Notes: generated by a model from the letters alone, not told the origin. 64,000 bases of DNA from Ariolimax columbianus (GCA_036924085.1 JAVGWX010000008.1:48467019-48531018), one strand, 5' to 3'. Positions 31,901 to 42,966 are shown, counted from the stretch's first letter. Numbers and translations: made by a program.

Positions 31901-31969
31901 TCCTCAAGCCACTGTTAATTTGCACAGGACTTATCTTATGACTGATATCCACATGACGTATGATGAGGG

Positions 31970-32038
31970 TAATAATAATAAGAATAGAAATAACAATAGT
32001 AGTAATAATAATATTAGTAATATTATAAATAACAATTG
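31970..32038. repeat. (AAT)n-rich microsatellite
   Basis: Imperfect AAT/AAC trinucleotides lie just downstream of the foldback element. Confidence 0.8.
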
Positions 32039-32099
32039 TCCATCGCAAGCGAAGATTACGACAGTATGCGACTTATGCTGCAAGAAATCTTCATTTTCT

Positions 32100-32640
32100 C
32101 CCAGAATCTGTACTCTGACTCGTTGATGCTGTAACTTGCGTTTGAATAGATTGAAGTGGAAAAGCTTTATGCTTCGTCAGCACCACTATCTCGTCTCATA
32201 TGACCTTAATCCCTTGTCAAGACGACTGGTGGTAGCAAGAAATGTAGGTTGTTCCTCGTCGTTTACTCCCGAAGCCTTTCCCGTAAACAGGTGACCCACA
32301 AACAGCAAGTTTAAGCCCACCGGCAGGATCACGTAAAAAAAAAAACGACGCCATTTTGAAAGTTTACTCCAATGATGGACATCAGCAGGGGCGAATGGCG
32401 GACACCAGCATGCCTATCAAAGTAACTCAAGTCGGCCTCCCACAGGACTCGAAGAGGACACCCACTGTTTAGCCAATGCACTAAAATATTTAGAGTAGAA
32501 AATTGAAGGTAGATCATTATAAAATGTTATACAGGACTGGCATGACGCCCTGCTTACTTATAGGTGCAAAGTATCTGGCAGCAACAGGCGAAGAGAAATG
32601 GAGCTGAGAGATCTAGTAGATTGTTGGTAAGTTGTGCACT
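32100..32640. other. Unassigned stretch
   Basis: No coding or repeat signal was recognised apart from a short A run at about 32335. Confidence 0.3.
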
Positions 32641-33023
32641 TATATTATCTCCTATCAGTAATAGTATTGTAGTAATAATAATAGCAGTGGTCTTGGTATG
32701 TTGGTGATAGACGAAGTAACAGTAGTATTAGTAATGGTGACAGCAGTTGTGGCACACTGTAGTAGTAGTAGTATTAGCAGTAGTATTAATAGTAGTAGTA
32801 GTAGTAGTAGTATTAGCAGTAGTATTAATAGTAGTAGTAGTAGTAGGAGGAGTAGCAGTACTAGTAGCAGTTGCAGTAGTATTAGCAGTAGTACTAGTAG
32901 TAGCAGTAGGTGTAGAGGTAGTAGTTGTAGCGCACCTTAGTAGTAGTAGTACTAATAGTAGTAGTAGTAGATTAGTGGTAGTAGTAGTTGTTGTAATAGT
33001 ATTAGTAATAGTACTAGTAGTAA

Positions 33024-33069
<46 letters not shown>

Positions 33070-33446
33070 TGTCGATGTTATGATGGTGATAGTAGAGATA
33101 GTAGTTTAAGTCGTGGTAGCATCTATTATGGCAGTAGTAGTTATTTGTAGCAATAGTAGTGATAGTATTAGTAGTAGTAGTTTTAGTAGTTGTTGTGGTA
33201 GCGGTGGTTGTTGTAGTAGTAGTAGTACTAGTAGGAATAATAGTGGTTGTTGTAGTAGTAGTAGTAGAAGTGGTTGTTGTAGTAGTAGTAGTAGTAGTAG
33301 TAGATGTGGTTGTAGTAGTAGTAGCAGTAGTAGTGGTTGTAGTAGTAGTAGTACTAGTAGTAGTAGTAGTAGTAGTAGTAGTAGAAGTGGTTGTAGTAGT
33401 AGTAGTACTAGTAGTAGTAGTAGTAGTAGTAGTAGTAGAAGTGGTT

Positions 33447-33503
<57 letters not shown>

Positions 33504-33735
33504 ATGGTTGTAGTAGTAGTAGTACTAGTAGTAGTAGTAGTATTCGTTTTAGTTCAGAAACAGTAACAGCAATAATTATTCAATAGTTTCAGTTATAGTA
33601 ACAGTGTTAATAACAGTAATAGTAGCATCAGTAGTAGCAGTCTTATCAGTAGTAATAGTAGCAGTAATTGTAGTAGCTCTGGCAATAATTGTAACAGTAG
33701 TAATAATATAGCGGCAGTAGCTGTTATAGTAATGT
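32641..33735. repeat. (TAG)n trinucleotide array, about 1.1 kb
   Basis: Long runs of TAG/AGT are interspersed with TTG, ACTAG and AAG variants. The purest part is 33280-33530. The array gives a spurious serine-rich frame on the plus strand (33113-33586), because AGT is Ser, and a valine-rich frame in another phase. ACTAGTAG-type variants recur at regular intervals. Confidence 0.95.
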
Positions 33736-34019
33736 AGACAAGACATCGCTACTGGTTACATGTCTAAAACTTACGCCACCTGACGTATAGAATGTAGAAA
33801 GCGAATTAATTTCGCTGGCACTGCGAAATTTATTGATTATCAAGACCGCTTAAAGTAGCAACTTCTAAATCGGTTTCTCGTGGAAACGATTGACGCCAGT
33901 AGTTATTCATCATCAGCATTCTTTTTGCGATCCAGTAGGAGTATGGAAGCACCACATTATCCTATTTATATGTATATATATAAATATATATATATGTATG
34001 TTATGCTAAAGATTGCTAA
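33736..34019. other. Unassigned spacer
   Basis: A/T-rich sequence with a short TATATA patch (33967-33999) and no recognised feature. Confidence 0.3.
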
Positions 34020-34910
34020 TATATATGTTTAGCACTCGTTTCAATACTTGGGCACACACATCAGTGTTAATGGAAGATACATTTATGAAGAAGAAAAAAA
34101 TAGTCACTGCAAAATCAGTTTTCTAGAGTTTTCGGGGAATCTTTTTATTTATTGATTTTTTTGATTTTTTTTTTTTGATTTTTTTTTTTGCGTTCGCGTT
34201 ATTTCTATATTCCCCAAGTCAGTGTTCGTTGCACTACGATTTTTAATTTTGCGCCTGCCTCCCCAGTTTATCCGACGTCAGCATGCAATTTATGTAGGGG
34301 TCTGCTTCCTCCGGTATTTTCTAAGGGTTAGCTTCCCCTGGGTAACGGCCAGTGCTGTGATGGGGAGCGAACCATACACCTTCGGGTAGTGAGCCATGTC
34401 ACAAGCCCACGCCGTCCCCAACTTGTGCAATGAAAGCTAGCACTGGATTTAAGGAAGAGCATTCTCTAATGCTACTTGAAACCTTTTTTTTTTTAACTTT
34501 TAACCAGTACTGATATACGGCAGCAAGTAATGGACAACCCGCAGGCACGTTCGGGGATCATTGGAATAAAAGGAAATGTGGTTTTACAGATAAATGTTGA
34601 AAGTTCCATGGACTGTAAAGAAATCAAATAACGAGGTTCTTGATGAAGCACAGACACAAAGACATATTATGACAAGAATTAGAATAAGTCGGTCATTCTT
34701 TTTCGAGTATCTCATAAGAAGAAACAGATTGGAACACAAGGTGACAACGGGCAGAATCACTGGTAAGAGAGACATAGTGCGGCAAAGAGATAAAATATTG
34801 GACAGCTTGAAGGTATGGACTGGGAGAGGATTAATGCCGGAACTGAAACCGTAATAAAATATATATGTGATAAAAGACAGTGAAGACCATGATCGCCAAC
34901 ACCACGGACA
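34020..34910 (+). mobile_element. LINE C-terminal remnant split by a SINE
   Basis: Plus-strand FQYLGTHISVNGRYI (34046-34090) is the motif that follows the RT catalytic site. After a family A SINE the element resumes and contains MLKVPWTVKKSNNEVLDEAQ, RRNRLEHKVTTGRITGKRD and LKVWTGRG, ending MIANTTDSA. Its relative at 19300-21290 has the same terminal organisation. Frameshifts are present. Confidence 0.7.
34140..34424 (-). mobile_element. tRNA-derived SINE, family A, degenerate
   Basis: Body blocks TTGCGCCTGCC, CATGCAATTTATGTAGGGGT and GGTAACGGCCAGTGCTGTGA match family A. The head is shortened (CACAAGCCCACGCCGTCCCC, minus orientation). The long T-rich left side is the A-tail. No clean TSD was found. 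Confidence 0.8.
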
Positions 34911-34949
34911 GTGCGCTTGATGCTGATAATGAATATGTATAAATAGGCG

Positions 34950-35492
34950 TGTTCTAACAAAACCGGACCAAACTGCAACAAGTTAACATACGTTCGATGC
35001 GCACGATGACGCCAATCTGGTGTAAACAGCACATTCCAACCGTCAAGTTTTCTAAACAGTGAAGAACTGGACAACGATGTTTAAAAAAGGACATGAGTTA
35101 ACTAAATATCTTCCGAGACCAGGTCCGGCGCATATTGTTGCGTTAACTCATGTCTTTCTTCAAACACCATTGTCCAGTTCTTCACTGTTGTCTTCGACAT
35201 ACTTTTGTCACCATACACTACCTGCATTCTGTGATGAATGTCAACTGGTCGACATCCTTCAGCTGTTAAAAACCGAATCACCGCTCGCTGATCAACTCTG
35301 GACGGATTCCGTATCACACCCTCCATGTTTGCAACGGTCTGCTGAGGAAATTATGAGTGGGAGGATAATGAAATTTTGCAAACTTGACGGTTGGTATGTG
35401 CTGTTTACACCAGCAGTGACGTCATCATGCGCATCGTACGTATGTTCACTTGTTGCAGTTAGGTCCGGTTTCATTTGAACCTGCCTCGTATT
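34950..35492. mobile_element. Mariner-derived foldback element II with long inverted repeats
   Basis: The left end (AAACCGGACCAAACTGCAAC; GTAAACAGCACATTCCAACC) and the right end in reverse (AAACCGGACCTAACTGCAAC; GTAAACAGCACATACCAACC) are long inverted repeats. The right arm contains the full HTH coding region on the minus strand (35326-35102: VDQRAVIRFLTAEGCRPVDI). The left arm carries only the KNWTTMFKKGHELTKYLPRP part on the plus strand. The arms pair around a ~35-bp loop near 35105-35140. No DDE domain is present. Confidence 0.85.
35102..35326 (-). pseudogene. Mariner transposase HTH fragment
   Basis: A 74-codon frame starting MEGVIRNPSRVDQRAVIRFL covers the HTH half of a Mos1/SETMAR-type transposase and ends in unrelated antisense residues. 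It is closely similar to the frame at 31523, including GCRPVDI and VYGDKSMSKTTVKNWT. Confidence 0.75.
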
Positions 35493-35494
35493 TC

Positions 35495-36440
35495 TTCTTC
35501 TTCTTTTTCCTTTTCTTTATCACCTTGCAGCGTATAGGCTGTCAACCACTTCTCTCGTAGCAGACCTATTCTATGCTATTTTCTCTTACTCTTTCTAGCG
35601 TGTCTCTGTTTTGCTACTATCAGCCTCTATTTTTCATTTATATGTGTTCTGTTACCTTCCTTTGCTTTTCTTTCCCTGTCCGTTCCATGGCAGGCATTGC
35701 TTGGGGATACTGACTTGGGGCATTCGCAGTGTGTGGCCGATCCAGCACCATCTTCTTCCCAAGATTTCCTGTTTCACGTGTTTTAGTAAAAGTTTTCTCC
35801 CATAGGCTTTCGTTTGTAACTCTGTCGAACCATCGCATGCCCATAATCTTTATCTTGGATTTATTTACAAAGCCCTGGAATCTCTTAATAATGAGTTTAG
35901 GCATTCGTCATTTTTCCGATCTAATAAAAAAAATGGCCGACTTCCCTTTGGCCTTGAAAATATCTCGTTTGGTACGCATTCTGATCATTTTAGAATTCCG
36001 TGTTTTTTTGTACACGATAAATAACACTTTTGTCTTTTATATCCTGGATTTTGCATCCTCGTCTGCATTCACTGCCTTATGTATGATGGTTCCTAAGCAT
36101 GTGAAACTCTCTACCACCTCCTATGATGTTTGGCTCAGTTTGATATTAGCCGTATTGTTGGCCGCATTTAGTTATAGAATTGGTTTCTTTACTGCTTGAA
36201 ATCTTAGCCCTATATGCTGGGAGATTCGGTATAGAGTTTGTGTCTCCTGCATTCGGAGTTGGTTATAAGATACGAGGGCTTTGTCATCTGCAAGATGAAG
36301 GTTCTTCAACTGTTTAACAAGGTCCGCATGATTTTATTTCTCTCATTATCTGTAGTTTCATTCATAATCCAATCGACTGCCGGCAGGAACAAAACAGGTG
36401 ATAAATGACAACAATGGCAAGCCGAAAATCTGATTACGTG
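35495..36440 (-). mobile_element. LINE RT C-terminal remnant
   Basis: The minus strand shows ADDKALVSYNQLRMQETQ (catalytic motif with the leading residue outside), GLRFQAVKKPILV, EVVESFTCLGTIIHKAVNAD, FKAKGKSAI, and GMRWFDRVTNESLWEKTFTK. It ends with VTEHI. Stops and frameshifts are frequent. It belongs to the same group as the fragment at 22060-22430. Confidence 0.75.
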
Positions 36441-36513
36441 ATGTCTCTCGTTTAGCACTCTGCGTCTGCTTAATGATTCTGCTGGTGAGCATAATTTATA
36501 ATTATATGTATGC

Positions 36514-36547
<34 letters not shown>

Positions 36548-36550
36548 TAA

Positions 36551-36801
36551 GGGACGGCGTGGGCTAGTGGTTAAGCGGCACGGCTCACAACTCGAAGGTG
36601 CTGAACTCGAGATCCCCACCACAGCACCGGCCGTTACACCTGGGAAGCAAATCCTTTGAAAATGCAGGTGGAAGCAGACCTTTACATAAAATGCATGCTG
36701 AAGTCGGATGCACTTGGACGACAGGCGCAAAAAAAAAAAACACAGTGCAACGCACATCGCCTTCGGGATTAGAGAAATAAGGGGAACGCAAAAAAAATTA
36801 C
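36551..36801 (+). mobile_element. tRNA-derived SINE, family A, plus strand
   Basis: The head GGGACGGCGTGGGCTAGTGG then TTAAGCGGCACGGCTCAC has A-box character. The B box is degenerate (GAACTCGAGATCCCC). The body GCATGCTGAAGTCGGATGCA follows, and the tail is A-rich. It is inserted in a (TA)n tract (36521-36549 and about 36811-36830), so the TSD cannot be resolved. Confidence 0.9.
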
Positions 36802-36830
36802 AACAACAAATATATATATATATATATATT

Positions 36831-37277
36831 AACTAGAGAACAGTCAGTAAAAATATTTGTCACACCTCATGATGACAAAGTAGTGACTGAGTCATGTTGG
36901 TTCTATAGGAAGAGTATAGTGACATCATAGGTTCTGTCTAACCAAGATGAAGTGTGAAATATATGGCCAAAGGTCAAGCATGAGACATAGCGCCACATTT
37001 TTTAAGAATGTAGATGTGCTTATTTGAGAGCGAGCAGCTACGGGGACTAGCAATGTGCCTATGACGATCGAAATGAAGTTAATATGAATATGTTACTAGC
37101 TGGGGTACCCGGTGCTATTGACGATATATTTGTAATGGCTCTTGTCAATAAATGGCTCTATAACATCTCAGGTTTATATGTATGTCAACTGTCTTTGAAA
37201 GTAAAAAAATTGGTATAAACATTTCCTTCGTAACTTATTGGTTCTAGCGTGGATTACAAATTAGTCATACATTAAAA
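36831..37277. other. Unassigned stretch
   Basis: No coding or repeat signal was assigned. A short phrase, TCACACCTCATGATGACAAA, resembles one at about 37802, perhaps a small dispersed repeat. Confidence 0.3.
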
Positions 37278-37525
37278 GGTGGCACCAGTGGTGTCGAGGT
37301 AAGGTGTTCACATAGCGTGCTTGAAGTCGCGGGTTCAAATCACGGTCAAGACCGAAATTTCTTCACGTGGATCATCCAGTACAAGTTTCCTCTGATCTCT
37401 GAGTAATGAGATCAGACAGCCGTGTTCAGTGACGCGCACGTTAAAAATCCCTTGATAGTTGAAAATCGAAAAGAGTAGGCTTAACAGCCACTGCTCAGGC
37501 AAAATTCAAGTTCAAAATATACTTA
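37278..37525 (+). mobile_element. tRNA-derived SINE, family C
   Basis: The head CCAGTGGTGTCGAGGTAAGG is A-box-like and CGCGGGTTCAAATCACGG is a good B box. The body contains GTTAAAAATCCCTTGATAG and GAGTAGGCTTAACAGCCACT. A second copy is at 45953-46178. No ORF is present. Confidence 0.85.
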
Positions 37526-37925
37526 AATTATTCTCGCCCTCAAGAGAATATGTCGCAAAATGAAGACTGTGTGGCTATAACATCAGGTCTTGGTAATGTG
37601 GTTAGCGGAGCGTCATAGATGGCGCCTGACAGCTGTGGGTCTACTTTGCTCTAATTTACCTTTTCACCATCAACAGTCCTAAAAATAGATGATCGTCTAT
37701 TCCAGGTACTGACAACGTATCGGTTCGTAACAGATACTGGGATTGACCTAGCAAGTCATCAGATGATTTTCGCCTGTTAAAAAAATATATAATAAAGGAG
37801 GTCACACCTCACCACGACAAAAGTGGACGGAAGATGGGTAGATGGATCAAAATGTATCCATATGCCAACATTAGTGAATTCTGGTGTCTGTGAGCATCAT
37901 ACGTCTAATTTGCAGAAACAGACAC
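37526..37925. other. Unassigned spacer
   Basis: No recognised feature. Confidence 0.3.
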
Positions 37926-38300
37926 ACATTCTCGCTTATTAATATAAATATCTAAAATGGGAGAAGTCACCGGGGATATATTACATGTCTGATAGTGAGA
38001 GAAGTCAATGAAGATATTTTATATTTCTGAAGTAGGTGAACAGTCAATGAAGTTATTTAATATTTCTAAATATTGGGGGAGATACAACGAAGACATTTTA
38101 TATTTCTGAAGATTGGGGGAGAATCAATGAAGATATGTTATATCTCTGAAGATGGGAGAACAATGAATGGAGATATAATAAATCTCTGAAGATAGAAGAA
38201 CAGTTAAAGAAGTTATATTATATCTCTGAAGATAGAAGAAATGACAGCGAATATAGATTTTATCTCTAAAAACCCCTGCACAGACAGCCAAGGTATATAA
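37926..38300. repeat. Degenerate ~40-bp minisatellite
   Basis: About nine units share ATATTTCTGAAGATGGGAGA then ACAGTCAATGAAGATATTTT, with considerable divergence and length variation. It looks like an old array. Confidence 0.85.
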
Positions 38301-38654
38301 CATCTCGGGTGGTCTGGTCAGAACTAAACGAAACATTTCGCTGCATACGTGTTTCTCGGTTGGCACGAATACTGACATTCATTACAGCAATCACACGTAA
38401 TGCGCCCCATTTGTGATGGCCTCAGAGGGCCTGATAGAATCAGGTAAAAAGACGTGATAGGGGCTTCTCCCCATGACACGATCGATGTCGTCTTGCACCA
38501 CGGGCGTTGATTCAACTTAACAGAAACGCGAGCATCTGACTCGCGCCACTTATTATCAACTAGCAAGTTTTATTTTCTTCTTTTCATTGTATTTAGAATG
38601 TTATCTATTTTTGCTGGCGACAGACGCAATGGGACAGAAATTGTAATGTTAGGT
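38301..38654. other. Unassigned stretch
   Basis: No recognised coding or repeat feature. Confidence 0.3.
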
Positions 38655-38730
38655 TATGTCATTTTACGTTTTGTTGTGTTATGTTATGTTATTTATGTTA
38701 TGTTATGCTTTTTGTGTCATGTTATGTTGC
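38655..38730. repeat. (TTATG)n microsatellite, short block
   Basis: Imperfect TTATG pentanucleotides. A longer block of the same motif lies at 39430-39695. Confidence 0.85.
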
Positions 38731-39429
38731 TGGCAAAGATGGCGCCATAACTGGCTGCGAGTCTACATTTCTCTACTGTTTTGGATCATTATGGATGCCG
38801 CCAGACCTCAGATTTGCCTAGAATTCACACTAGTCGACGACTTACACCTGTGTTCACGGAAACGTGGTGTTGTTTTCCGTCTGGACTTGTTATTTCGTTC
38901 TTTTTTGTGATTTCTTCCATCCGTTTATCCTGGTCTGGACGCCGGCTGAATGGCACTACGCGTATACCTGTGTCGTATTTCACGGGTTAGTTCTGCCAGT
39001 TCACCTTCACGAATTTGGCGTGTGGGAAGTTTAGTTGCTACTATGATGAGCTGAATACAGCTGGGGAGAGATGCCAGACTCACTCACACGCTGAGTGTTG
39101 TCCATACGACCTCTTGTGGTTATCGAAAAGGCACGACAAACTGCGTTAGATGCCATCCCACCTTTCTACCCTGCGGGTTACATGTTTACGGAAAGGCTTC
39201 GATGGTAACCCTCAGGCAAAGTCTGCATCCTATGCGATCTCCAGTCGTCTCGATAAATGTCTTGCCAATAGCAAAAGGTAGCTTAGGCTCTGTGAGTGAG
39301 GATGACAAAAGGCGCATTTTCTTCCTCACTTTAAAACAAATAACCGCGCAAGTCACCCATTTCAGCAGACACAGCAAGAGATACGACTATCCACACGGCT
39401 GAACAAAAAGAGTGGTCTTTATCACGTGT
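38731..39429. other. Unassigned stretch between two TTATG blocks
   Basis: Open frames of 63-84 codons exist on both strands (for example 39186-39377 minus and 38656-38910 plus), but they have no motif and overlap each other. I do not support a gene. The flanking TTATG blocks raise the possibility that this unit inserted into one original microsatellite. Confidence 0.3.
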
Positions 39430-39695
39430 GATGGACAACTATTATGTTATGTTTCGGTGTGTAATCTTATCTTGTCTTATCGTATTATATATTATGTGGT
39501 GCTATTTGTGCAATGATATGGCATTTATGTTTTGTTATGCTATGCTATTTTATGCTATGTTATTTGTTCCATTTTATAGTATACTATTCGTGTCACATTG
39601 TGTTATGTTATGCTTTTTGTGTCATGTTTTATTATGTTATGTTATGTAATGTTATGGTAGGTTATGTTATGATATGTTATGTTATGTTATACACG
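39430..39695. repeat. (TTATG)n microsatellite
   Basis: Imperfect TTATG/CTATG pentanucleotides, most regular at 39600-39690. Confidence 0.9.
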
Positions 39696-39763
39696 ACAGA
39701 CATCTCTGCGTTCTGCTAGAATCATAGGAGCTCGTTCTTTTTCAGCAAATATCCTAGGATGTG

Positions 39764-40080
39764 AATTGTTGTCGTTGAATGCCCACAATGACTAGGATTA
39801 CTCTTGTGTGCGACCTAAAAATGACGTTAAGTGGCGGGTTGCCGTAGATTTCCTCACATCCCGAGGGTGCTGATGAATTTGAACCGGGTTCATCCAGGCG
39901 GTTGTGCTGTGCTTGGCTTCATCTACGTATCGGTCACCACTACGGGTATCACGTCGATCCCTCACATTGTTATCCAGACTGCCATGAAAATAACCCGTTT
40001 CCAGGAAGGGCTACGAGAAAGCTAAGATGAGGGTCTTGTCCAGTATATTTTACCTGACCAGACGTTAGTATTCCTCCCCG
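39764..40080 (-). mobile_element. Retroposon family E copy
   Basis: The core blocks TCACATCCCGAGGGTGCTGA and CTTGGCTTCATCTACGTATC match other E copies. The GTT-rich left end is short. Only one terminal unit (CCAGTATATTTTACCTGACC) is present at the right end. Flanks AGGATGTG (39756-39763 and 40081-40088) are an 8-bp candidate TSD. Confidence 0.85.
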
Positions 40081-40159
40081 AGGATGTGGTGGATAGTAAT
40101 GGTTATTATATCCCTCTAGTTGTACACACTACTAATCGGTGCTCTGAAGTGTTCATTCG

Positions 40160-40340
40160 TTCTCCAACCACTTTGGTCCCTAACTCTTGCTGGCTGATCA
40201 TTACACTTACAGTATCTAAATACGTGCTTTGGTCTCTAACTCTTGCTGGCTAATCATTACACTAATAGTATCTAAATACGTGCTTTTGTCCCTAACTCTT
40301 GCTGGCTAATCATTACATTTACAGTATCTAAATACATGAT
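40160..40340. repeat. ~56-bp repeat, three copies
   Basis: Three tandem copies contain CCTAACTCTTGCTGGCTAAT then CATTACACTTACAGTATCTA and AATACGTGCTTTGGT. They are nearly identical, so the expansion is recent. Confidence 0.92.
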
Positions 40341-40344
40341 GACG

Positions 40345-40520
40345 GATTCTTGTCAGTATGATCCATACGAGGAACGGCGAAAGCAGATATGGCCGTCATT
40401 TCGAGTACCATTCTGGACAAGCTCTGTGGATACACCAATAATCTCAGGCTTACCACCGCGTTATGTGGGCATACTGATCTCAACTAGACGGTAATAAAGT
40501 CTATGGGAATGGACTTTACC
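40345..40520 (+). mobile_element. LINE 3' end fragment
   Basis: The plus strand reads PYEERRKQIWPSFRVPFW, corresponding to TYEDQREQMWPSPVEP at the end of the LINE at 1286-3097. A short 3' region with TAATAAAGTCTATGGGAATG follows. Frames are decayed. Confidence 0.55.
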
Positions 40521-40584
40521 CATATTTCTCGTGACATAGGGAGCGAACAAAAATAAAATTAAAAAAAGATCCCGTCACCTCATG

Positions 40585-40915
40585 CCACTACCAAACCCTG
40601 AAAGGGCTTAAGTAGAAGAATGTAGTCCAGAGAACGGAATGCGTTGTGTCGTAGTTTACAGCTTGGCTGCAATATTTGCACCTTTCGATTCAACACATCC
40701 GACTTCAGCAAGCATTTTTTGAGTACCGGGTTAGCATTCCCTCTTCGATCCCATCTCCTTAGCCAGTCTGCCTTGCTGCAGCCTGTTATCCAGGATCACC
40801 ACGTGGAGGTGTAGAAGGGTCTTGGCACCTATGGTTCGCTGGCCCTGACACTAGCAGTCAGCTATGGGTCGCTGACCACTGCAGCTCATGCGCTGCTCAG
40901 CATCTTGATCCCACA
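40585..40915 (-). mobile_element. Retroposon family D copy
   Basis: Close to the copy at 22876 throughout, including CATCCGACTTCAGCAAGCAT and CCAGGATCACCACGTGGAGG. The (TTC)n tail side is missing and is replaced by AAAGATCCCGTCACCTCATG. That phrase resembles the end of SINE B at 42714, so D may have landed in a B remnant. Confidence 0.88.
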
Positions 40916-41739
40916 TTTCCTGTATGATCTATTATAACACATAGGTCCCTTTCCTTATCTATTTTCCTAATATTGTTCTCTCCCATCCTTTAATTATTTT
41001 CCTAAACATATTCAGTTGCTATGATACCCAGTATGACCAGAAGATTCACACAAGCCCCCTCAATGTTTTCTAACTTTTCTTCCCTTTCCTTGTGGATAAC
41101 ATGTCTGTTTATACTGTTATATTTATTCTTGACTGTGTTTCTATCCACTTTCTGTAATTTCCAACTTTATCAGTGGTTCTTGTGTTCTCTGTAGGGTATC
41201 TTACTATTGTTATGCCAGATTTGATTTACCGGTGTGCCAATCAATATTTCATTTCTGGGTTTCAGACATTTACGTTATTATTTCGAATATTATTTGGCTG
41301 CGAGTTCTGAAAAAAAATTGGCCGTGAATTACCACGATAGTGTAAAGAAAATACAAGAAAATGATTAGCCTGATTGGATTTACGTTCCTTTCTTAAAATA
41401 GTCTGATCTGTTACCAACTTCAGCGCCAGTTTCTATACAGCAGCTGCCTCAACAACAACCTGGCATTACCCCCAGAGCTAGAATTATACCTTGCGTACAG
41501 ACAGATACAGTTTTTTCGTTTGATATTTGAAGAGAAAATGTCAAGCATTGTGCATGCATTTCTGTTGGATAATGCATTTGTCGTTTTTCCGGAATTGATC
41601 GTGGTCTTGATTTAGCATAATAGTTTTAACATTTCAACATAACGCTTGTAATGGTTGTTAAAAAGATGTATTATGTTATGTTTCTGTTTATGAGAATTCC
41701 GCTTTTTCACTGGTTTCGCCACTCAATAGTTGTTCATTT
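40916..41739. other. Unassigned stretch
   Basis: About 820 bp of A/T-rich sequence without recognised coding or repeat similarity. Confidence 0.3.
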
Positions 41740-41945
41740 AAGTCTTGTCTCATTTTCCTACGCAAAATAATGAAAATCAAGTGGCAGGACAAAATTTCGA
41801 ACATGGAAGTCTTGAATATAGTCACATTGCAAACTATCATTAGTCTATAGAATAAGACTGAAATGGCTGGGACATGTGTGAAGAAGGAAAGACAACCGCA
41901 TACCGAGACAGGTGCTTTTCGGTAAACTTTGAGAAGTGAGGAGAT
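41740..41945 (+). mobile_element. LINE C-terminal fragment, 5' part
   Basis: The plus strand has IKWQDKISNMEVLN and, after a stop, LRLKWLGHVCRRKDNR-like residues in shifted frame followed by PRQVLFGKL, the conserved post-RT segment. A further C-terminal LINE piece lies beyond the next insertion, at 42345-42545. Confidence 0.6.
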
Positions 41946-41978
41946 CTGTAGGAAACCAATGTTGCCGTTGATATCAGT

Positions 41979-42344
41979 TGGTTGGTTGGTTGGTTGGTTA
42001 ATGATCCAGCGGCCTGTGGGCTCCTGCACTTTGGCGCAATGCCATATAGTGGTATCTGCAAGTGCTTATAAGCTGGTGTTTAGTTCCGCACAAAGTGCTC
42101 CATTTGTCTGGCATTGAAGGAAGAAGTTCTTTCCTAACAACGGCAAGCGTCGGACATTCAAAAAGATGATGTTTAACAGTTTCATAAGGATGTGTGCACA
42201 GCCATCATCCTGGAGTACGTTCTGGTTAGATTCTGTTCAAGTGACTATTAAGTTGTATGTGTTGAGTGCGAAGTCGCAAAATGGTGTTTTGGTCTCTCCT
42301 TTTCAGGAAGGTTGATCGTAGAGACAGTCAAACAACTACTGAGG
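41979..42344 (-). mobile_element. LINE 3' fragment with (AACC)n tail
   Basis: The minus strand reads CAHPYETVKHHLFECPTLAV, then MPDKWSTLCGTKHQLISTC and YHYMALRQSAGAHRPLDH. This is the terminal Cys/His motif region of an RNase H-bearing LINE. It ends in an (AACC)5 tail (plus-strand GGTT, 41979-41999). It closely matches the fragment at 51940-52560, and it separates two plus-strand LINE pieces, suggesting nesting. Confidence 0.8.
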
Positions 42345-42545
42345 ACTGCGAACAAAGAGACCGGGCTGGACAGATGGGAAATACTGTGAGAGAAATCTAC
42401 AAGCGTATGGCCATACACATTAGTAAGACCTCAATAAAAGACTTCTAAATAGACTTCTAAAAGTCGGTGGAGATTGCTGATGATAGAGATGCATGGAAAA
42501 CAACACTATGTCAGAAGTCAATATAACCGAATATCTAAGACCGAC
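42345..42545 (+). mobile_element. LINE C-terminal fragment, 3' part
   Basis: The plus strand contains RDRAGQMGNTVREIYKRMAI and, in another frame, ADDRDAWKTTL, typical of the last residues of LINE ORF2. It may be the downstream half of 41740-41945, but this is inference from strand and order only. Confidence 0.5.
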
Positions 42546-42574
42546 ACTGGTGATAATATAAGTACGAACATGTG

Positions 42575-42615
42575 TATGCCTGTGAGTGTGTGTGTCTGTG
42601 TGTGTATGCATGTGT

Positions 42616-42664
<49 letters not shown>
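42575..42664. repeat. (TG)n microsatellite
   Basis: TG dinucleotides with a few CTG/ATG interruptions, purest at 42618-42663. Confidence 0.95.
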
Positions 42665-42666
<2 letters not shown>

Positions 42667-42713
42667 CGCGCGAGTATGGGTACACGTGTGTTTAAAAAAA
42701 AGGAAATTAAAGA

Positions 42714-42966
42714 TCCCGTCCCGCTATGCGGCGCATAGGAAATATGGTGTTAGGCCCATATTATTGTGTAACATACGGCACTTAGTGGATGATGTGCTTA
42801 GCATTACGCCGGCCGCCTTTGCTTCCCGGACTTAACCGATACCCATTTAAGGCTGGGTCTACCCGGGATCCATTGCAGTCTGGAAATCCATTTTCGCTTC
42901 AACGGGGAAATGAACCCAGGACCACTCAGATGCGAAGCCAGCTCTAACCACTACTCTACGCGGTTA
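42714..42966 (-). mobile_element. tRNA-derived SINE, family B
   Basis: The minus-strand head CCGCGTAGAGTAGTGGTTAG with B-box GGGTTCATTTCCC matches the copy at 3767. The body includes CCCATTTAAGGCTGGGTCTA (plus orientation) and the 5' block AAAGATCCCGTCCCGC. Confidence 0.88.

Noticed and set aside
33113..33586. Serine-rich 157-codon frame and a valine-rich frame in another phase
   Set aside because: Translation of TAG/AGT trinucleotide repeats, not a gene.
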